Of a stretch of DNA of 55,363 nt, positions 45,041 to 54,134 are shown one piece after another. How positions within the stretch are numbered: position 1 is the first letter of the stretch; the number at the start of each line of letters is the position of its first letter. A program made the translations under genes and the position numbers. This stretch comes from an uncultured Prevotella sp. GTDB taxonomy: Bacteria; Bacteroidota; Bacteroidia; Bacteroidales; Bacteroidaceae. The stretch covers positions 1 through 55,363 of the forward strand of contig CAJOGK010000012.1 of the NCBI GenBank assembly GCA_905234145.1, written 5' to 3'. The notes beneath the pieces are model-generated. The model saw only the letters and a program-made list of their open reading frames with translations, had not been told where the DNA came from and made no database searches.

Positions 45041-45853
45041 ATGAAGCAAGTAAGACCCAAAAAGAATCTAGGTCAGCACTTCCTGACCGATCTGAATATC
45101 GCCAAGCGTATTGCCGATACCGTCGACGAGCCGTTTGCAGAGTTACCAGTCTTGGAGGTTGGTCCAGGTATGGGTGTGATGACGCAGTTTCTGGTAGAAA
45201 AGCCGCGTCCGCTGAAAGTGGTGGAAATCGACCGTGAGAGTGTGGCATATTTAAAAGCGACTCTTTTTCGGGAACAAGAAAACCCCATCATTGAAGGCGA
45301 TTTTCTTCGCATGGATCTTCGTGAGGTATTCGACGGGCAACCTTTTGTTCTCACAGGCAACTATCCCTACGACATTTCTTCGCAGATATTCTTCAAGATG
45401 CTCGACAATAAGGACCTGATACCTTGTTGTACAGGCATGATTCAGCATGAGGTGGCTGTACGTATGGCCTCGAAGCCTGGCAATAAGCAGTATGGTATTC
45501 TGTCGGTGCTCATTCAGGCCTGGTATCATGTAGACTATCTCTTCACAGTAGAACCAGGGGTGTTTAATCCGCCTCCAAAGGTACAGAGTGCCGTTATCAG
45601 GATGACACGTAACGAAGTAACAGACCTTGGTTGCGACGAACAATTGTTTAAGCGTGTGGTCAAAACCGTGTTTAACCAGCGTCGTAAAATGTTGCGTGTT
45701 TCTTTAAAACAAATCTTTAATGGTGTGCAAAGTGCATCGGCAACTTTCTTCGAAGATCCGATGATGACGCGTCGTCCAGAACAGTTGTCGATATCTGAGT
45801 TCGTGGAATTGACGAATAAGGTAGGAAAAGAGCTGTTATCGAGCACAACTTAG
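45041..45853 (+). CDS. rsmA: 16S rRNA dimethyladenosine transferase
   Basis: 270 residues. It dimethylates two adjacent adenosines in helix 45 of 16S rRNA. The N-terminus MKQVRPKKNLGQHFLTD is the family start; SAM-binding EVGPGMGVMTQFL and the catalytic TGNYPYDISSQI follow. The frame is open to 44996, but that part runs through the promoter, so ATG 45041 is right. A small hairpin (TTGTGT/ACACAA) follows the stop. Confidence 0.96.
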   Translation: MKQVRPKKNLGQHFLTDLNIAKRIADTVDEPFAELPVLEVGPGMGVMTQFLVEKPRPLKVVEIDRESVAYLKATLFREQENPIIEGDFLRMDLREVFDGQPFVLTGNYPYDISSQIFFKMLDNKDLIPCCTGMIQHEVAVRMASKPGNKQYGILSVLIQAWYHVDYLFTVEPGVFNPPPKVQSAVIRMTRNEVTDLGCDEQLFKRVVKTVFNQRRKMLRVSLKQIFNGVQSASATFFEDPMMTRRPEQLSISEFVELTNKVGKELLSSTT

Positions 45854-45927
45854 TTGTGTTCGCACACAATCTATTGATTTACATCAAAAGAAGGGCGTTT
45901 TTTGCAGAAAAACGCATCCTAATCCAT

Positions 45928-45956
45928 TGTCGATTGCAAAAATCGTCGTACCTTTG
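45928..45956 (+). promoter_or_regulatory. Promoter of the candidate structured RNA
   Basis: TTG (45928-45930), a 19-nt spacer and TACCTTTG (45949-45956). A 5-bp inverted repeat (CGATT/AATCG, 45931-45945) fills the spacer. A hairpin GCGTTTTT/AAAAACGC (45895-45915) lies just upstream. Confidence 0.8.
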
Positions 45957-45960
45957 CAGT

Positions 45961-46213
45961 GTCAAAAGAAAAAATGACACACATAGTTTGATTTAGGTTT
46001 TAGTTAGAGTTAATAGTTAGTTAGAATTTTAGGTTTTAGGTTTATTAGTTTTGATTGGCAATAGGTATTTCTAAGGTGTTAGAAAAGAAGATTGCAAGTA
46101 AGGATAACAGACGCAGTGGTGACACTCCGTTTTTATCAAAGAAAAGGTTTTTAGTTATTCATAGATTGTTGGTGCCGCCCTTGAGTCGTTGATGACCCTT
46201 GAGCGGCTTTTTT
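45961..46213 (+). ncRNA. Candidate structured non-coding RNA, about 250 nt
   Basis: The gap 45854-46158 has no gene but has a good plus-strand promoter. Downstream are TGTCA/TGACA near the 5' end, TTTCTAA/TTAGAAA around GGTG (46068-46085) and a purine-rich stretch GATAACAGACGCAGTGG. Transcription would end at 46174-46213: GCCGC/GCGGC with an inner GTC/GAC stem and six T, which lies inside the MATE coding end. Length and layout suit a small RNA such as the Bacteroidales-1 or 6S type; I cannot confirm a family. Confidence 0.55.
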
Positions 46214-47556
46214 ATGCGGTATAGGAAGATGATGCCTCTGAAGGTGAGCTCGATAGCCATTGCTGTCCAGACGCCTTTTAATCCATACTTTGGTGCCAAC
46301 GATGCAGCCAGTGTTAAGCGAACGGCCCACATCGAAAAAAGACTCATGACAGCTGGTACAACGGTGTCACCAGCACCGATAAATACACCATTGGCTACGA
46401 TAGAGGCTGCAAACATCGGTTCTGCCCAGGCTTCGATACGAAGCACCTCTGTGCCTTGCGCTATCACTTCCTCTACAGGCGACATGATCGCCATCAGCTC
46501 AGGGGCGAATATCCACATCAGAATACCCATAACGGTCATAACCGTCATACCCAGTCCTACTGACAAGTGCGCAAACGAGCGTGTCAGCAATTGCTGGCCA
46601 GCACCAAGGCCCTGTCCTACCAGAGTAGTCGCAGCTTCGGCAATGCCATATCCAGGCATGTAACAGAGACTTTCTACCGTAATGGCCAGCGAGTGGGCTG
46701 CAATAGCGATGGTACCCAGTGGCGCCACAATCAGCGTGCTCACAATCTGGGCACTACCCATCAGCAAGTGCTGTATGCCCATCGGTGCCCCGATCTTAAC
46801 GGCTGTGCTAATCGTCTCTTTTCTAGGTCTGAAAGAGCCTGGGCGACCTACCAGTGAGAGCATCTTCGACCTTACCAATAGGAAATAGAGCATCAGACAA
46901 GCCGTAATAAGCATCGCTAAACCCGTGCCCACTGCAGCACCTACTACCCCCATGTCAAGTACATATATAAAGATGTAGTTGAAGATCACATCCATCACAC
47001 ACATACCGATGTTCAGCATCGACGGAATCTTCATGTTGCCCGAACATTTCAGCATCGAACCAGCCAGACCCTCCATCTGGAAGAAAATGCCACAAACCCC
47101 AAAGATGGCGAAATAGAGAGAGGCATCATGGGCAATCTCGGCAGAACCGCCCAACCAGTAGGGTAGATGAGGGGCGATGATAAGCGAAACCGTGGAAACA
47201 AACAGTGCCCAGATCAAGCAGCAAACCATCGATTGTCGTAGTACCCGTCGCGCCCCTTCAAAATCGTTGGCTCCTATAAGATGCGCTACCTGAACGGAGA
47301 ATCCTAGCGAGGCTGCGTGGGATAAACCACCCATCAGCCAGCCTGTGGTTTCTACCAGTCCGATAGCTGCTGAGGCTTTGGCGCCCAGATGTCCCACCAT
47401 CGACGCATCGATAAAGAACATGACTGTGGCTGAAATCTGTGCCAGAATAGAGGGAATACTCAAACTCACGATGAGCCAAAGCCTTTCGCGCTGCGTCATC
47501 GTACGTCCTTCTCTGATATACGATAAGAGTAATTCGCTGTTTTTTACCTTCTTCAT
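46159..47556 (-). CDS. MATE family efflux transporter
   Basis: 465 residues with 12 helices; exports drugs or metabolites using Na+ or H+. Typical starts of the two halves: IPSILAQISATVMFFIDASMVG and KIGAPMGIQHLLMGSAQIVST. The last 15 residues (KGHQRLKGGTNNL end) are encoded by DNA that on the other strand forms a terminator. Its ATG overlaps the stop of the Cache gene (ATGA), so the two are coupled. Confidence 0.92.
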   Translation of the reverse strand: MKKVKNSELLLSYIREGRTMTQRERLWLIVSLSIPSILAQISATVMFFIDASMVGHLGAKASAAIGLVETTGWLMGGLSHAASLGFSVQVAHLIGANDFEGARRVLRQSMVCCLIWALFVSTVSLIIAPHLPYWLGGSAEIAHDASLYFAIFGVCGIFFQMEGLAGSMLKCSGNMKIPSMLNIGMCVMDVIFNYIFIYVLDMGVVGAAVGTGLAMLITACLMLYFLLVRSKMLSLVGRPGSFRPRKETISTAVKIGAPMGIQHLLMGSAQIVSTLIVAPLGTIAIAAHSLAITVESLCYMPGYGIAEAATTLVGQGLGAGQQLLTRSFAHLSVGLGMTVMTVMGILMWIFAPELMAIMSPVEEVIAQGTEVLRIEAWAEPMFAASIVANGVFIGAGDTVVPAVMSLFSMWAVRLTLAASLAPKYGLKGVWTAMAIELTFRGIIFLYRIKKPLKGHQRLKGGTNNL

Positions 47557-48602
47557 CTACGCCAGATGAAAAGAAAGTTCAGAATAAGTATCGAGAGCAT
47601 TGCAAGGAGAAGCACTACGATAATCTGGAAACCATACGTAATTCCCAGCATATCAATCGTGCGACATGGAACCACAGTTACCATCATCCAGTCGGTATAT
47701 TTCAAGGGCGTGAAGAACAGATAGCTTTCTTGTCCGTCGAAGAAGAATTTCTTCTCGCTTTCCTTCTCGCTGACGGTTCCCTTTTTCATCTTCTCAATTA
47801 ACATTTCAATGTCGAAATCGTCTGTACCCTTCAAATGATTGAAGAATACCTCCTCCATCACGCGACTTCCTATTGGATGGGTTATGAATGTGCCGTTGCG
47901 ATTAATAATATAACTCTGCGATTTCAAACCGTTCGCGTCTGATACATAACCCGTAGCATTATAGGTGCTGTCTGTCTCAGCCAACTTCTGTGTCAACCAG
48001 TCGAGCGATACATCGGCTCCCAGCACGGCAATCGCTTTTCCCTTGGAATCATGTATAGGCACCATGTAAGCCGCCAGCGTCGTCTTATTATCATAACCAT
48101 CGTAGAAAGGCTCCGACCATTTGGCCGTGTCGCCGTCGATTACGCTACGAAACCATTTGGTATCCTGATAGTCATAGTCGGCATCGCCTTTTTCTTCAAT
48201 ATTAATCTCTTCTCTATTGGCTGGGTTACGCCAGGCAAAAGGACAGAACTTATGACCTTTCTTCGGATAGTAGTCGGGTATGAAGTTGATACCGCAGCTG
48301 TGCACGCGGGTTCCACTTCTTACGATTCGCTCCATCACGTACTTATGGTTGTCAGGGTTATCCAGGTCATGCTCCAGATAGTACACGTTATTGGTAACCA
48401 AGACGTACACATCTGAAAGCACCCTTCGCGTATATTCGTAAGTGATAAGCATCTTGTTATGGAAATTTTCGGCATAGAGAGAATTGATCGTCTTCAACGA
48501 ATAATTGAAGAAGAAATACGAAACACCGGCTACGATAAGAAGCATCCAAATAGCGAGTTTGCCAGTGATTTTCCATGCTAAAAGATGACCTTTCTCTGTC
48601 AT
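47553..48602 (-). CDS. Membrane protein with extracytoplasmic Cache sensor domain, no output domain
   Basis: 349 residues. One helix at about 12-33, a double Cache domain outside (about 45-310; YDYQDTKWFRSVIDGDTAKWSEPFYDG and AVLGADVSLDWLTQKL are typical) and a second helix (IIVVLLLAMLSILILNFLFIW) after which the protein ends in RR. There is no kinase, GGDEF, HAMP or methyl-accepting part. The start is ATG 48602; the longer frame passes the promoter. The neighbour on the other side is a SpoIIE phosphatase, a common partner domain of Cache in this phylum. Confidence 0.88.
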   Translation of the reverse strand: MTEKGHLLAWKITGKLAIWMLLIVAGVSYFFFNYSLKTINSLYAENFHNKMLITYEYTRRVLSDVYVLVTNNVYYLEHDLDNPDNHKYVMERIVRSGTRVHSCGINFIPDYYPKKGHKFCPFAWRNPANREEINIEEKGDADYDYQDTKWFRSVIDGDTAKWSEPFYDGYDNKTTLAAYMVPIHDSKGKAIAVLGADVSLDWLTQKLAETDSTYNATGYVSDANGLKSQSYIINRNGTFITHPIGSRVMEEVFFNHLKGTDDFDIEMLIEKMKKGTVSEKESEKKFFFDGQESYLFFTPLKYTDWMMVTVVPCRTIDMLGITYGFQIIVVLLLAMLSILILNFLFIWRR

Positions 48603-48621
48603 AATTGCCTTTTTCTGAGTG

Positions 48622-48653
48622 CAAAGGTAAGCAATAATCCCCAAACTTCCAAA
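48622..48653 (-). promoter_or_regulatory. Promoter of the Cache-MATE operon
   Basis: TTTG (48650-48653), a 20-nt spacer and TACCTTTG (48622-48629), 19 nt before ATG 48602. Confidence 0.8.
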
Positions 48654-48726
48654 TAAATATCATAGGGTAAAGACTTTTTGTGCGTTTAAATATTGTTAAA
48701 TACTAGTCTTTATTCTTATTTATTTG

Positions 48727-48734
48727 TAATTTTG
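48727..48734 (+). promoter_or_regulatory. -7 element (TAATTTTG) of the SpoIIE-type gene
   Basis: Fits TAnnTTTG, 19 nt before ATG 48754. Confidence 0.6.
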
Positions 48735-48753
48735 TAGCCAATAAAAGTTTTGT

Positions 48754-50805
48754 ATGCATAGACTAAGGTGGTTTTGTGTAAGTCTTTTGATGTTGCTGTC
48801 GGTTATGGTGGTAGCACAAGATAAGCATTTGCAATTAGAGCAATTGCGTTCGGATATGTACCGCCTTTACAGCCTTGACAGTTTGCAGCGATTCATGGAT
48901 ACCACTACCAAACTGAAAGAAGTGGCCCTGGCCGTGGGTGACGAAAAGACTTTCTATCGGGCATGGGCCAATCAGGCGCTTTACATCTTCAGAAAGAAAG
49001 ACCGCAAAGAGGGTCAGGCCATGCTGGAAGAGTTGCGTAAGTATGCTTTGGCAAAAGACAGTAAGTTTGGTATCTATTGTGCCACATCGGTTAACATCTC
49101 GATACTGAGCATGCTCAAAATCGACGATAAGCTTGAAGAGGCATATCAGGAATGCATCAACTACGTGCATCGCTACTTCCCAGAAGAAAGTGCCGCAGCA
49201 GACTATTTAGGGCTGGCGCGAATATATTTTAACCACCATAAATATCCGCAGGTGATGGAAATGGCCCAGAAAGCACTGAAAGAACCGAAATTAAATGACT
49301 CACACCACCAGTCGGCACTCGCTTACTTGTGTATTGGCTATTCCCACATGCCTGAAGATCAGTTCGACCTGCAAACATACAACCAATACTATGAGGAGTT
49401 TAAGAAGTTCAAGCAGAAAACTGGTCGCGACATCGGTATGAACGGCATTGTAGACTACTACTACTACCGATTGAACAATAATCCGCAAAAAGCTTTGGAA
49501 GCTGCAAAGGGGATGAAAATGGCATTGAACAGACTTACCTATGTGGCATCTGCCTACGAAATGCTTGATAGTTTTAAACAGGCTTTTTACACTTTGAAGG
49601 CATATAAAAAACTGACAGACTCGTTGAATACCGAAGAAGGTAAGAAACTGGCCACTGAGCACGCCTTGCAACTGAACATTGCCAGGGCTGAAAGCGAGGC
49701 CAAGGACTTGCGCATAGCCAATCAGGTACTTGAGTTGGCGCATAAAAACGACGAGCTGGCACAGAGACGACTGGAGGAAGAGGCGCTGAACCTGTCGCTC
49801 CAGAAGCGTGAAGCAGAGTTGAGCAATATTGCTATAAAACTCAGAAACGATAGTCTGGATCATTATAATAAGGACCTGAAAATATCGGAATACAAGTCGA
49901 AGCTCGAAACACAGCAGCAAAAAGAGCAGGCTAAGAAATTACGCCTGTACTCGATAGCCATTATCGTTTTGATTGTAGCAGCTTTCCTCCTCAGCTACTT
50001 CTATCGCCGCCAGAAACACCTGAGAGAAATACAGTCAGCTTACAATAAGCTGGAGGACGCCTATGAACAGTTAGAGACTACCACCAAGGCCAAGGAGCGC
50101 ATAGAAAGTGAGTTGCGTATTGCCCGCGATATACAGTGGCGCATGTTGCCTCATGTATTCCCTCAGCGTAAAGATATAGATATGTTCGCCATGATGACGC
50201 CAGCCAAGGAGGTTGGTGGCGATTTGTATGGCTATGCTTTGATCGACGATATGCTTTATTTCTGTGTAGGCGATGTCAGTGGAAAGGGCGTGCCTGCAGC
50301 CCTCTTTATGGCAGAGGTCACACGTATGTTCCGTACACTGGTCGATGGTAAACTAATGCCTTCTGTCATTGCTACGCGTTTGAATCATGCTCTGTCGGAA
50401 GATAACGAGCGGGGAATGTTTGTTACCATGTTTATCGGTCTTATCGACCTAAAGTCGGGTCACATGGATTATTGCAACGCAGGTCATAATCCGCCCTTGC
50501 TCGATGGTGAATTTATGCAGATGGAAACAAATGCGCCCATTGGTCTGTGGCCAGAACTCAATTATGTGGGAGAAAAGATTGATAATATGCGTGGCAAAAC
50601 TCTCTTTATATATACCGATGGCATCAACGAAGCCGAGAATATCCACCAGGAACAGTTTGGCGACGACCGTTTGCAGGCCTTATTAAAGATGGATCTTGGT
50701 AATGCCCAGCAAACATCAGAGGCGATCCACAAAGCAGTAGAAGAATTCGTGGGCGAGGCAGAACCCAGTGATGACCTCACGAAAATGTGCATTAAGATGA
50801 AATAA
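48754..50805 (+). CDS. SpoIIE/RsbU-type protein phosphatase with N-terminal TPR region
   Basis: 683 residues. Signal peptide at 1-21 (VMVVAQ), a periplasmic helical region with TPR-like repeats (about 25-330), a coiled coil, one helix (about 396-415, YSIAIIVLIVAAFLLSYFY), a second coiled coil, then a PP2C-type phosphatase (about 450-683). Metal-site motifs are intact: GGDLYGY, GDVSGKGVPAALFMA, NAGHNPPLL, YTDGINEAEN and DDLT. In other phyla such enzymes act on anti-sigma antagonists; no such partner is near. It faces away from the Cache gene, 151 nt apart. Confidence 0.92.
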   Translation: MHRLRWFCVSLLMLLSVMVVAQDKHLQLEQLRSDMYRLYSLDSLQRFMDTTTKLKEVALAVGDEKTFYRAWANQALYIFRKKDRKEGQAMLEELRKYALAKDSKFGIYCATSVNISILSMLKIDDKLEEAYQECINYVHRYFPEESAAADYLGLARIYFNHHKYPQVMEMAQKALKEPKLNDSHHQSALAYLCIGYSHMPEDQFDLQTYNQYYEEFKKFKQKTGRDIGMNGIVDYYYYRLNNNPQKALEAAKGMKMALNRLTYVASAYEMLDSFKQAFYTLKAYKKLTDSLNTEEGKKLATEHALQLNIARAESEAKDLRIANQVLELAHKNDELAQRRLEEEALNLSLQKREAELSNIAIKLRNDSLDHYNKDLKISEYKSKLETQQQKEQAKKLRLYSIAIIVLIVAAFLLSYFYRRQKHLREIQSAYNKLEDAYEQLETTTKAKERIESELRIARDIQWRMLPHVFPQRKDIDMFAMMTPAKEVGGDLYGYALIDDMLYFCVGDVSGKGVPAALFMAEVTRMFRTLVDGKLMPSVIATRLNHALSEDNERGMFVTMFIGLIDLKSGHMDYCNAGHNPPLLDGEFMQMETNAPIGLWPELNYVGEKIDNMRGKTLFIYTDGINEAENIHQEQFGDDRLQALLKMDLGNAQQTSEAIHKAVEEFVGEAEPSDDLTKMCIKMK

Positions 50806-50842
50806 AAAATAATCCCCTGCCAATTAGCAGAGGATTATTTTT
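50804..50842. terminator. Bidirectional terminator, SpoIIE-type / TPR genes
   Basis: AATAATCCCCTGC pairs with GCAGAGGATTATT (one C/A mismatch) around CAATTA; A and T runs flank it. Confidence 0.85.
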
Positions 50843-50858
50843 AGTGCTTATTTTATTT

Positions 50859-52280
50859 TTACTTCAGGTTCTTGATTTCAAGAGCGGGCTTGTACTCGGG
50901 GTCGATAACGAGAATCTGGTCTGCATATTCCTTAGCTTCAGCTACCTTCTTGTTGATGTATGAGTTGAACATCATGTAGTGGTAAGCGGTCTTCAGCATG
51001 GTGTCTTCACCTCTGCTGCGATCGGTCTTGTTGCCAAGGAGTTCGATTACCTTCAGGTAGTCGGGCTTAGCCAGGCTGTTCTTCATGTTGTCGTCGAGCT
51101 TGTTCACGTTGCTGGCTGCCATATAGGTGGCGTAAACCTGCTGGATGGGGAACTTCTCACCAGCCGCACGGAAAAGGTCAACTGCCATCTGGAGCATCTC
51201 AGCCTTCTTGGCGGGATCGGCATCACCATACTTTGAGTAAATGTTTGCCAGACCTTCGTGATCGTCGAAGTTTACATCGGGTTTGCATGCGAGGTAGTCG
51301 TTGTAGTACTTGATGGCCATCTCGAACTCCTTCTCCTTCAAGTAAGAGTCAGAAACGGTCTTAAGGATGGCCCAGCGCTTGATCATTGAAGAGTCGTTAA
51401 CGAGCTCGAGAGCCTTGTCAAACTGTTTGTAAGCATTGGCGTTGTCCTCGAGTGCCTGATAGATCAGAGCGGTATAGAAGTGATCGTACTCAGAGAACTT
51501 GGCTGAGTCGGTCTCGTTGAAGTACTTGTTGATGTACGACTTAGCAGCTTCGTAATTCTTCAGCTCGTAGTTAGAGAACATAGCTAGACGGTTGAATGTC
51601 GGGTTGCGTGGCTCGAGCTTGATACCTGCCTCAGCAGCGTTGAGGGCATCCTGGAAGTGACCAGTAAAGTAGCTACAACGTACGAACTCGTTAAGACCGC
51701 TCTTGTCGAGCTTGCTGATGTCTGCCTTTTTATAGTTCTCGTAAGCCTGCTTCTCGTCGCCAGCCAGCATGTAGATATGAGCGGTGAAAGCGTCAATATC
51801 CTCATTGGGGCAGTTAACCTTCATGTCCTGCAACTTCTTAGCAGCCTGAGAGGGGCTGATTTTACGATATACCATAGCCCACTTCTTGTAACCCTCTGGA
51901 TTCTTGGGGTCGAAGTTGATGGCCTGGTTGTAGTAACCTGCAGCCTTACCACCATCGGTACCGTAAGCCGACTCGATGTCGCCTAACAGCAGATAGGCGG
52001 GAGCATACTGATACTTGGGCTTGCCAGCTTCGTTGGCGTAGTTAGCAAACTTGATGGCACCTGCTGTATCCTTCTGCTCGAAGTAGGCGCGAGCGATCTT
52101 CATCAGAGCAGCTGGATCCTTCTTGTTCTTTTTGTAGGCGTTCTTGGCGAGATCGGCTACATTGGGAGCCTTTGACTTAATACCATCGAGAGCAGCGTTG
52201 AGTTCTGCTTCCTGAGCGTTAGCGGTGGCGCTGAAACCTGCCAGCAGCACACTCATCAAAAAATACTTAATTGCTTTCAT
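50859..52280 (-). CDS. Periplasmic TPR protein
   Basis: 473 residues. Signal peptide at 1-22 (FSATANA), then about ten TPR units of 34 residues (e.g. AAGYYNQAINFDPKNPEGYKKWA; FQDALNAAEAGIKLEPRNP). Last gene of the exbD-exbD-tonB-pstS-like operon, 28 nt after the PstS-like gene. Probably a scaffold for that envelope machine; exact partner unknown. Confidence 0.88.
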   Translation of the reverse strand: MKAIKYFLMSVLLAGFSATANAQEAELNAALDGIKSKAPNVADLAKNAYKKNKKDPAALMKIARAYFEQKDTAGAIKFANYANEAGKPKYQYAPAYLLLGDIESAYGTDGGKAAGYYNQAINFDPKNPEGYKKWAMVYRKISPSQAAKKLQDMKVNCPNEDIDAFTAHIYMLAGDEKQAYENYKKADISKLDKSGLNEFVRCSYFTGHFQDALNAAEAGIKLEPRNPTFNRLAMFSNYELKNYEAAKSYINKYFNETDSAKFSEYDHFYTALIYQALEDNANAYKQFDKALELVNDSSMIKRWAILKTVSDSYLKEKEFEMAIKYYNDYLACKPDVNFDDHEGLANIYSKYGDADPAKKAEMLQMAVDLFRAAGEKFPIQQVYATYMAASNVNKLDDNMKNSLAKPDYLKVIELLGNKTDRSRGEDTMLKTAYHYMMFNSYINKKVAEAKEYADQILVIDPEYKPALEIKNLK

Positions 52281-52308
52281 CTTTGTTTTTTGTTTGTAAT
52301 TAGTTTCA

Positions 52309-53259
52309 TTATTCTCTTTTCACGATCACATTCCTGACGTTCATATTCGCTGTTTGTGGCAGCAAGCCTGAGCGCAGGATGATTTTCTGACCCTTTGGCA
52401 ACTGGATAAAGTGCGTAAAGCTGGATGGTATGCCGTTACGCGTATCGTTGAGCAGGGCGTAGATAGTACGGCGAAGGGGGTAATTGCCGTTGTATAGATA
52501 GTACTGATAGGGTTTCCAGCTGTTGTATTTCTCAGCTGTCTTCATTTTAGATACACCCATCACGGATATATTCTTCTTAAAGGTGACATTGGTGGTGTCG
52601 CGCTTGTCGTTAAGCCAGTTGCTGCCGATGATGCCGAGCGAATTCTCGTGCTTCTCGACATAGTCGATAACGGCTGCACTGGTTTGTACGGCACCGATGT
52701 TCTTAGCATTGAACTGCTGACCTCCGAGGATGGAGTCGACACACCAACGCACGGTGCTTGACAATGGATTGTCGAACACGACGTCGATTTCGCCAAGTTT
52801 GCTCTGGGGATAGATGTCCTTCCAGCTGCTGACCTCTCCCTTCAGGATACGTGCAAAATCGGTAACGGTGATGCATGAGTCGGGATTGGCATTATTGACG
52901 ATGATAGCCAGACCGTCGTACGCGATGGGAATCGCTCTTGGCATGTACTTGCGGTCTATCAGATTCTGGCGCTCCTTAGCGGTGAAATCACGCGTGGTAA
53001 AGGCGAGCCAGGTTTCGAGCTTCATCACTTTCTTAATGGCATCCTGCTCGTTGATGTAGACAGGGGTGATGGAGTCGAGCGTCTGATTGGTAAAATAATA
53101 CAGCTCTTCGTCAAGGATAGGGTAGAAGCTTTCGTCGGCCACGAAGAAACTTGCGGCCTTCTGATAAGCTGCCTCCTTTTCAGGATTAGGCTTGCTCCCA
53201 CATCCTGAGAGCAAGCCTAATATAAGTGTTAATCCAATAAATTTATAGAATGCGTTCAT
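52309..53259 (-). CDS. PstS-like phosphate-binding-type lipoprotein
   Basis: 316 residues. The lipoprotein signal ends at Cys20 (LLSGC). The PBP-like fold has AIPIAYDGLAIIVNN, FARILKGEVSSWKDI and NSLGIIGSNW, as in PstS-type proteins. No Pst ABC permease is near; instead it sits within a TonB/ExbD operon, so its role may be structural or it may sense a ligand for the complex. Confidence 0.85.
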   Translation of the reverse strand: MNAFYKFIGLTLILGLLSGCGSKPNPEKEAAYQKAASFFVADESFYPILDEELYYFTNQTLDSITPVYINEQDAIKKVMKLETWLAFTTRDFTAKERQNLIDRKYMPRAIPIAYDGLAIIVNNANPDSCITVTDFARILKGEVSSWKDIYPQSKLGEIDVVFDNPLSSTVRWCVDSILGGQQFNAKNIGAVQTSAAVIDYVEKHENSLGIIGSNWLNDKRDTTNVTFKKNISVMGVSKMKTAEKYNSWKPYQYYLYNGNYPLRRTIYALLNDTRNGIPSSFTHFIQLPKGQKIILRSGLLPQTANMNVRNVIVKRE

Positions 53260-53274
53260 TTTGCAGATTAGAGA

Positions 53275-54108
53275 TTACTGAAGACGGAAGGTTACAGGTA
53301 CGGTGTACTTTACACGTACTGCAGATCCGTTCTGCTTACCAGGAATCCAGTGTGGCATTGACTTAACAACGCGCTGTGCCTCCTTGTCGAGTGAGGGGTC
53401 AACACTCTTCACAACCTTTACGTCGGTGATAGAACCATCACGCTCTACAACGAAGGTTACGATTACACGACCCTGTACACCGTTCTCCTCGGCTACTACT
53501 GGATACTTGATATTCTTCGACAGATACTCGAACAGAGCTGAAGGACCGCCTGGGAACTGAGGCATTTCCTCTACAACGTCGAATACCTTCGACTCCTCTA
53601 CCTTTGGTGGCTCTGGCTCAGCAATTACTTCCTTAGCCTTCAGCACCTCACCACCAGTCTCATCGTTACCCTCTACGTTGAAGGCACCGATAGCGGTGTT
53701 GGTTTCCTGGAGTTCTTCCTGAGACTTCATCTCCTGCTCTTCCTTCACCTCGTTATCCTTCTTAATTTCAGGAACGGTGAATGCTACAGAGCTCTTGACG
53801 CGCTCAATCTCAATCTTCTCTGGCTCTGGCTCATCCTTCTTCTCAGCCTTTGCTTCCTTCTTCTCAGCCAGGCTAGCCAACTCAACGTCGGCCTCGATGG
53901 CTGCATTCTGTGCTGCAATGTAGTTTTCGATAGAAACCTTTGCATATACAACAGCAGCGATGATGATGAAGGCTGCAAACATAACGAGAATAGCCTTAAG
54001 GTTACGGATACCCGTATTCTTGCGCAATTGATAAGCTCCATAAGCCTGGTTTTTGCCCTCAAACACGAGGTCAACCCAGCCATTGTCAATAAGATCTATT
54101 TTTGCCAT
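53275..54108 (-). CDS. Energy transducer TonB
   Basis: 277 residues. A short cytoplasmic part (GKNQAYGAYQLRKNTG), one helix (AILVMFAAFIIIAAVVYA, about 35-55), a Glu/Lys/Pro-rich periplasmic linker and the TonB C-terminal domain (about 190-277; YPVVAEENGVQGRVIVTFVV, then VKYTVPVTFRL). It should pass proton-motive energy to outer-membrane receptors. Follows exbD after 26 nt. Confidence 0.93.
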   Translation of the reverse strand: MAKIDLIDNGWVDLVFEGKNQAYGAYQLRKNTGIRNLKAILVMFAAFIIIAAVVYAKVSIENYIAAQNAAIEADVELASLAEKKEAKAEKKDEPEPEKIEIERVKSSVAFTVPEIKKDNEVKEEQEMKSQEELQETNTAIGAFNVEGNDETGGEVLKAKEVIAEPEPPKVEESKVFDVVEEMPQFPGGPSALFEYLSKNIKYPVVAEENGVQGRVIVTFVVERDGSITDVKVVKSVDPSLDKEAQRVVKSMPHWIPGKQNGSAVRVKYTVPVTFRLQ

Positions 54109-54134
54109 AGTTCTTTCTACTTTTTAGGGGTTAA

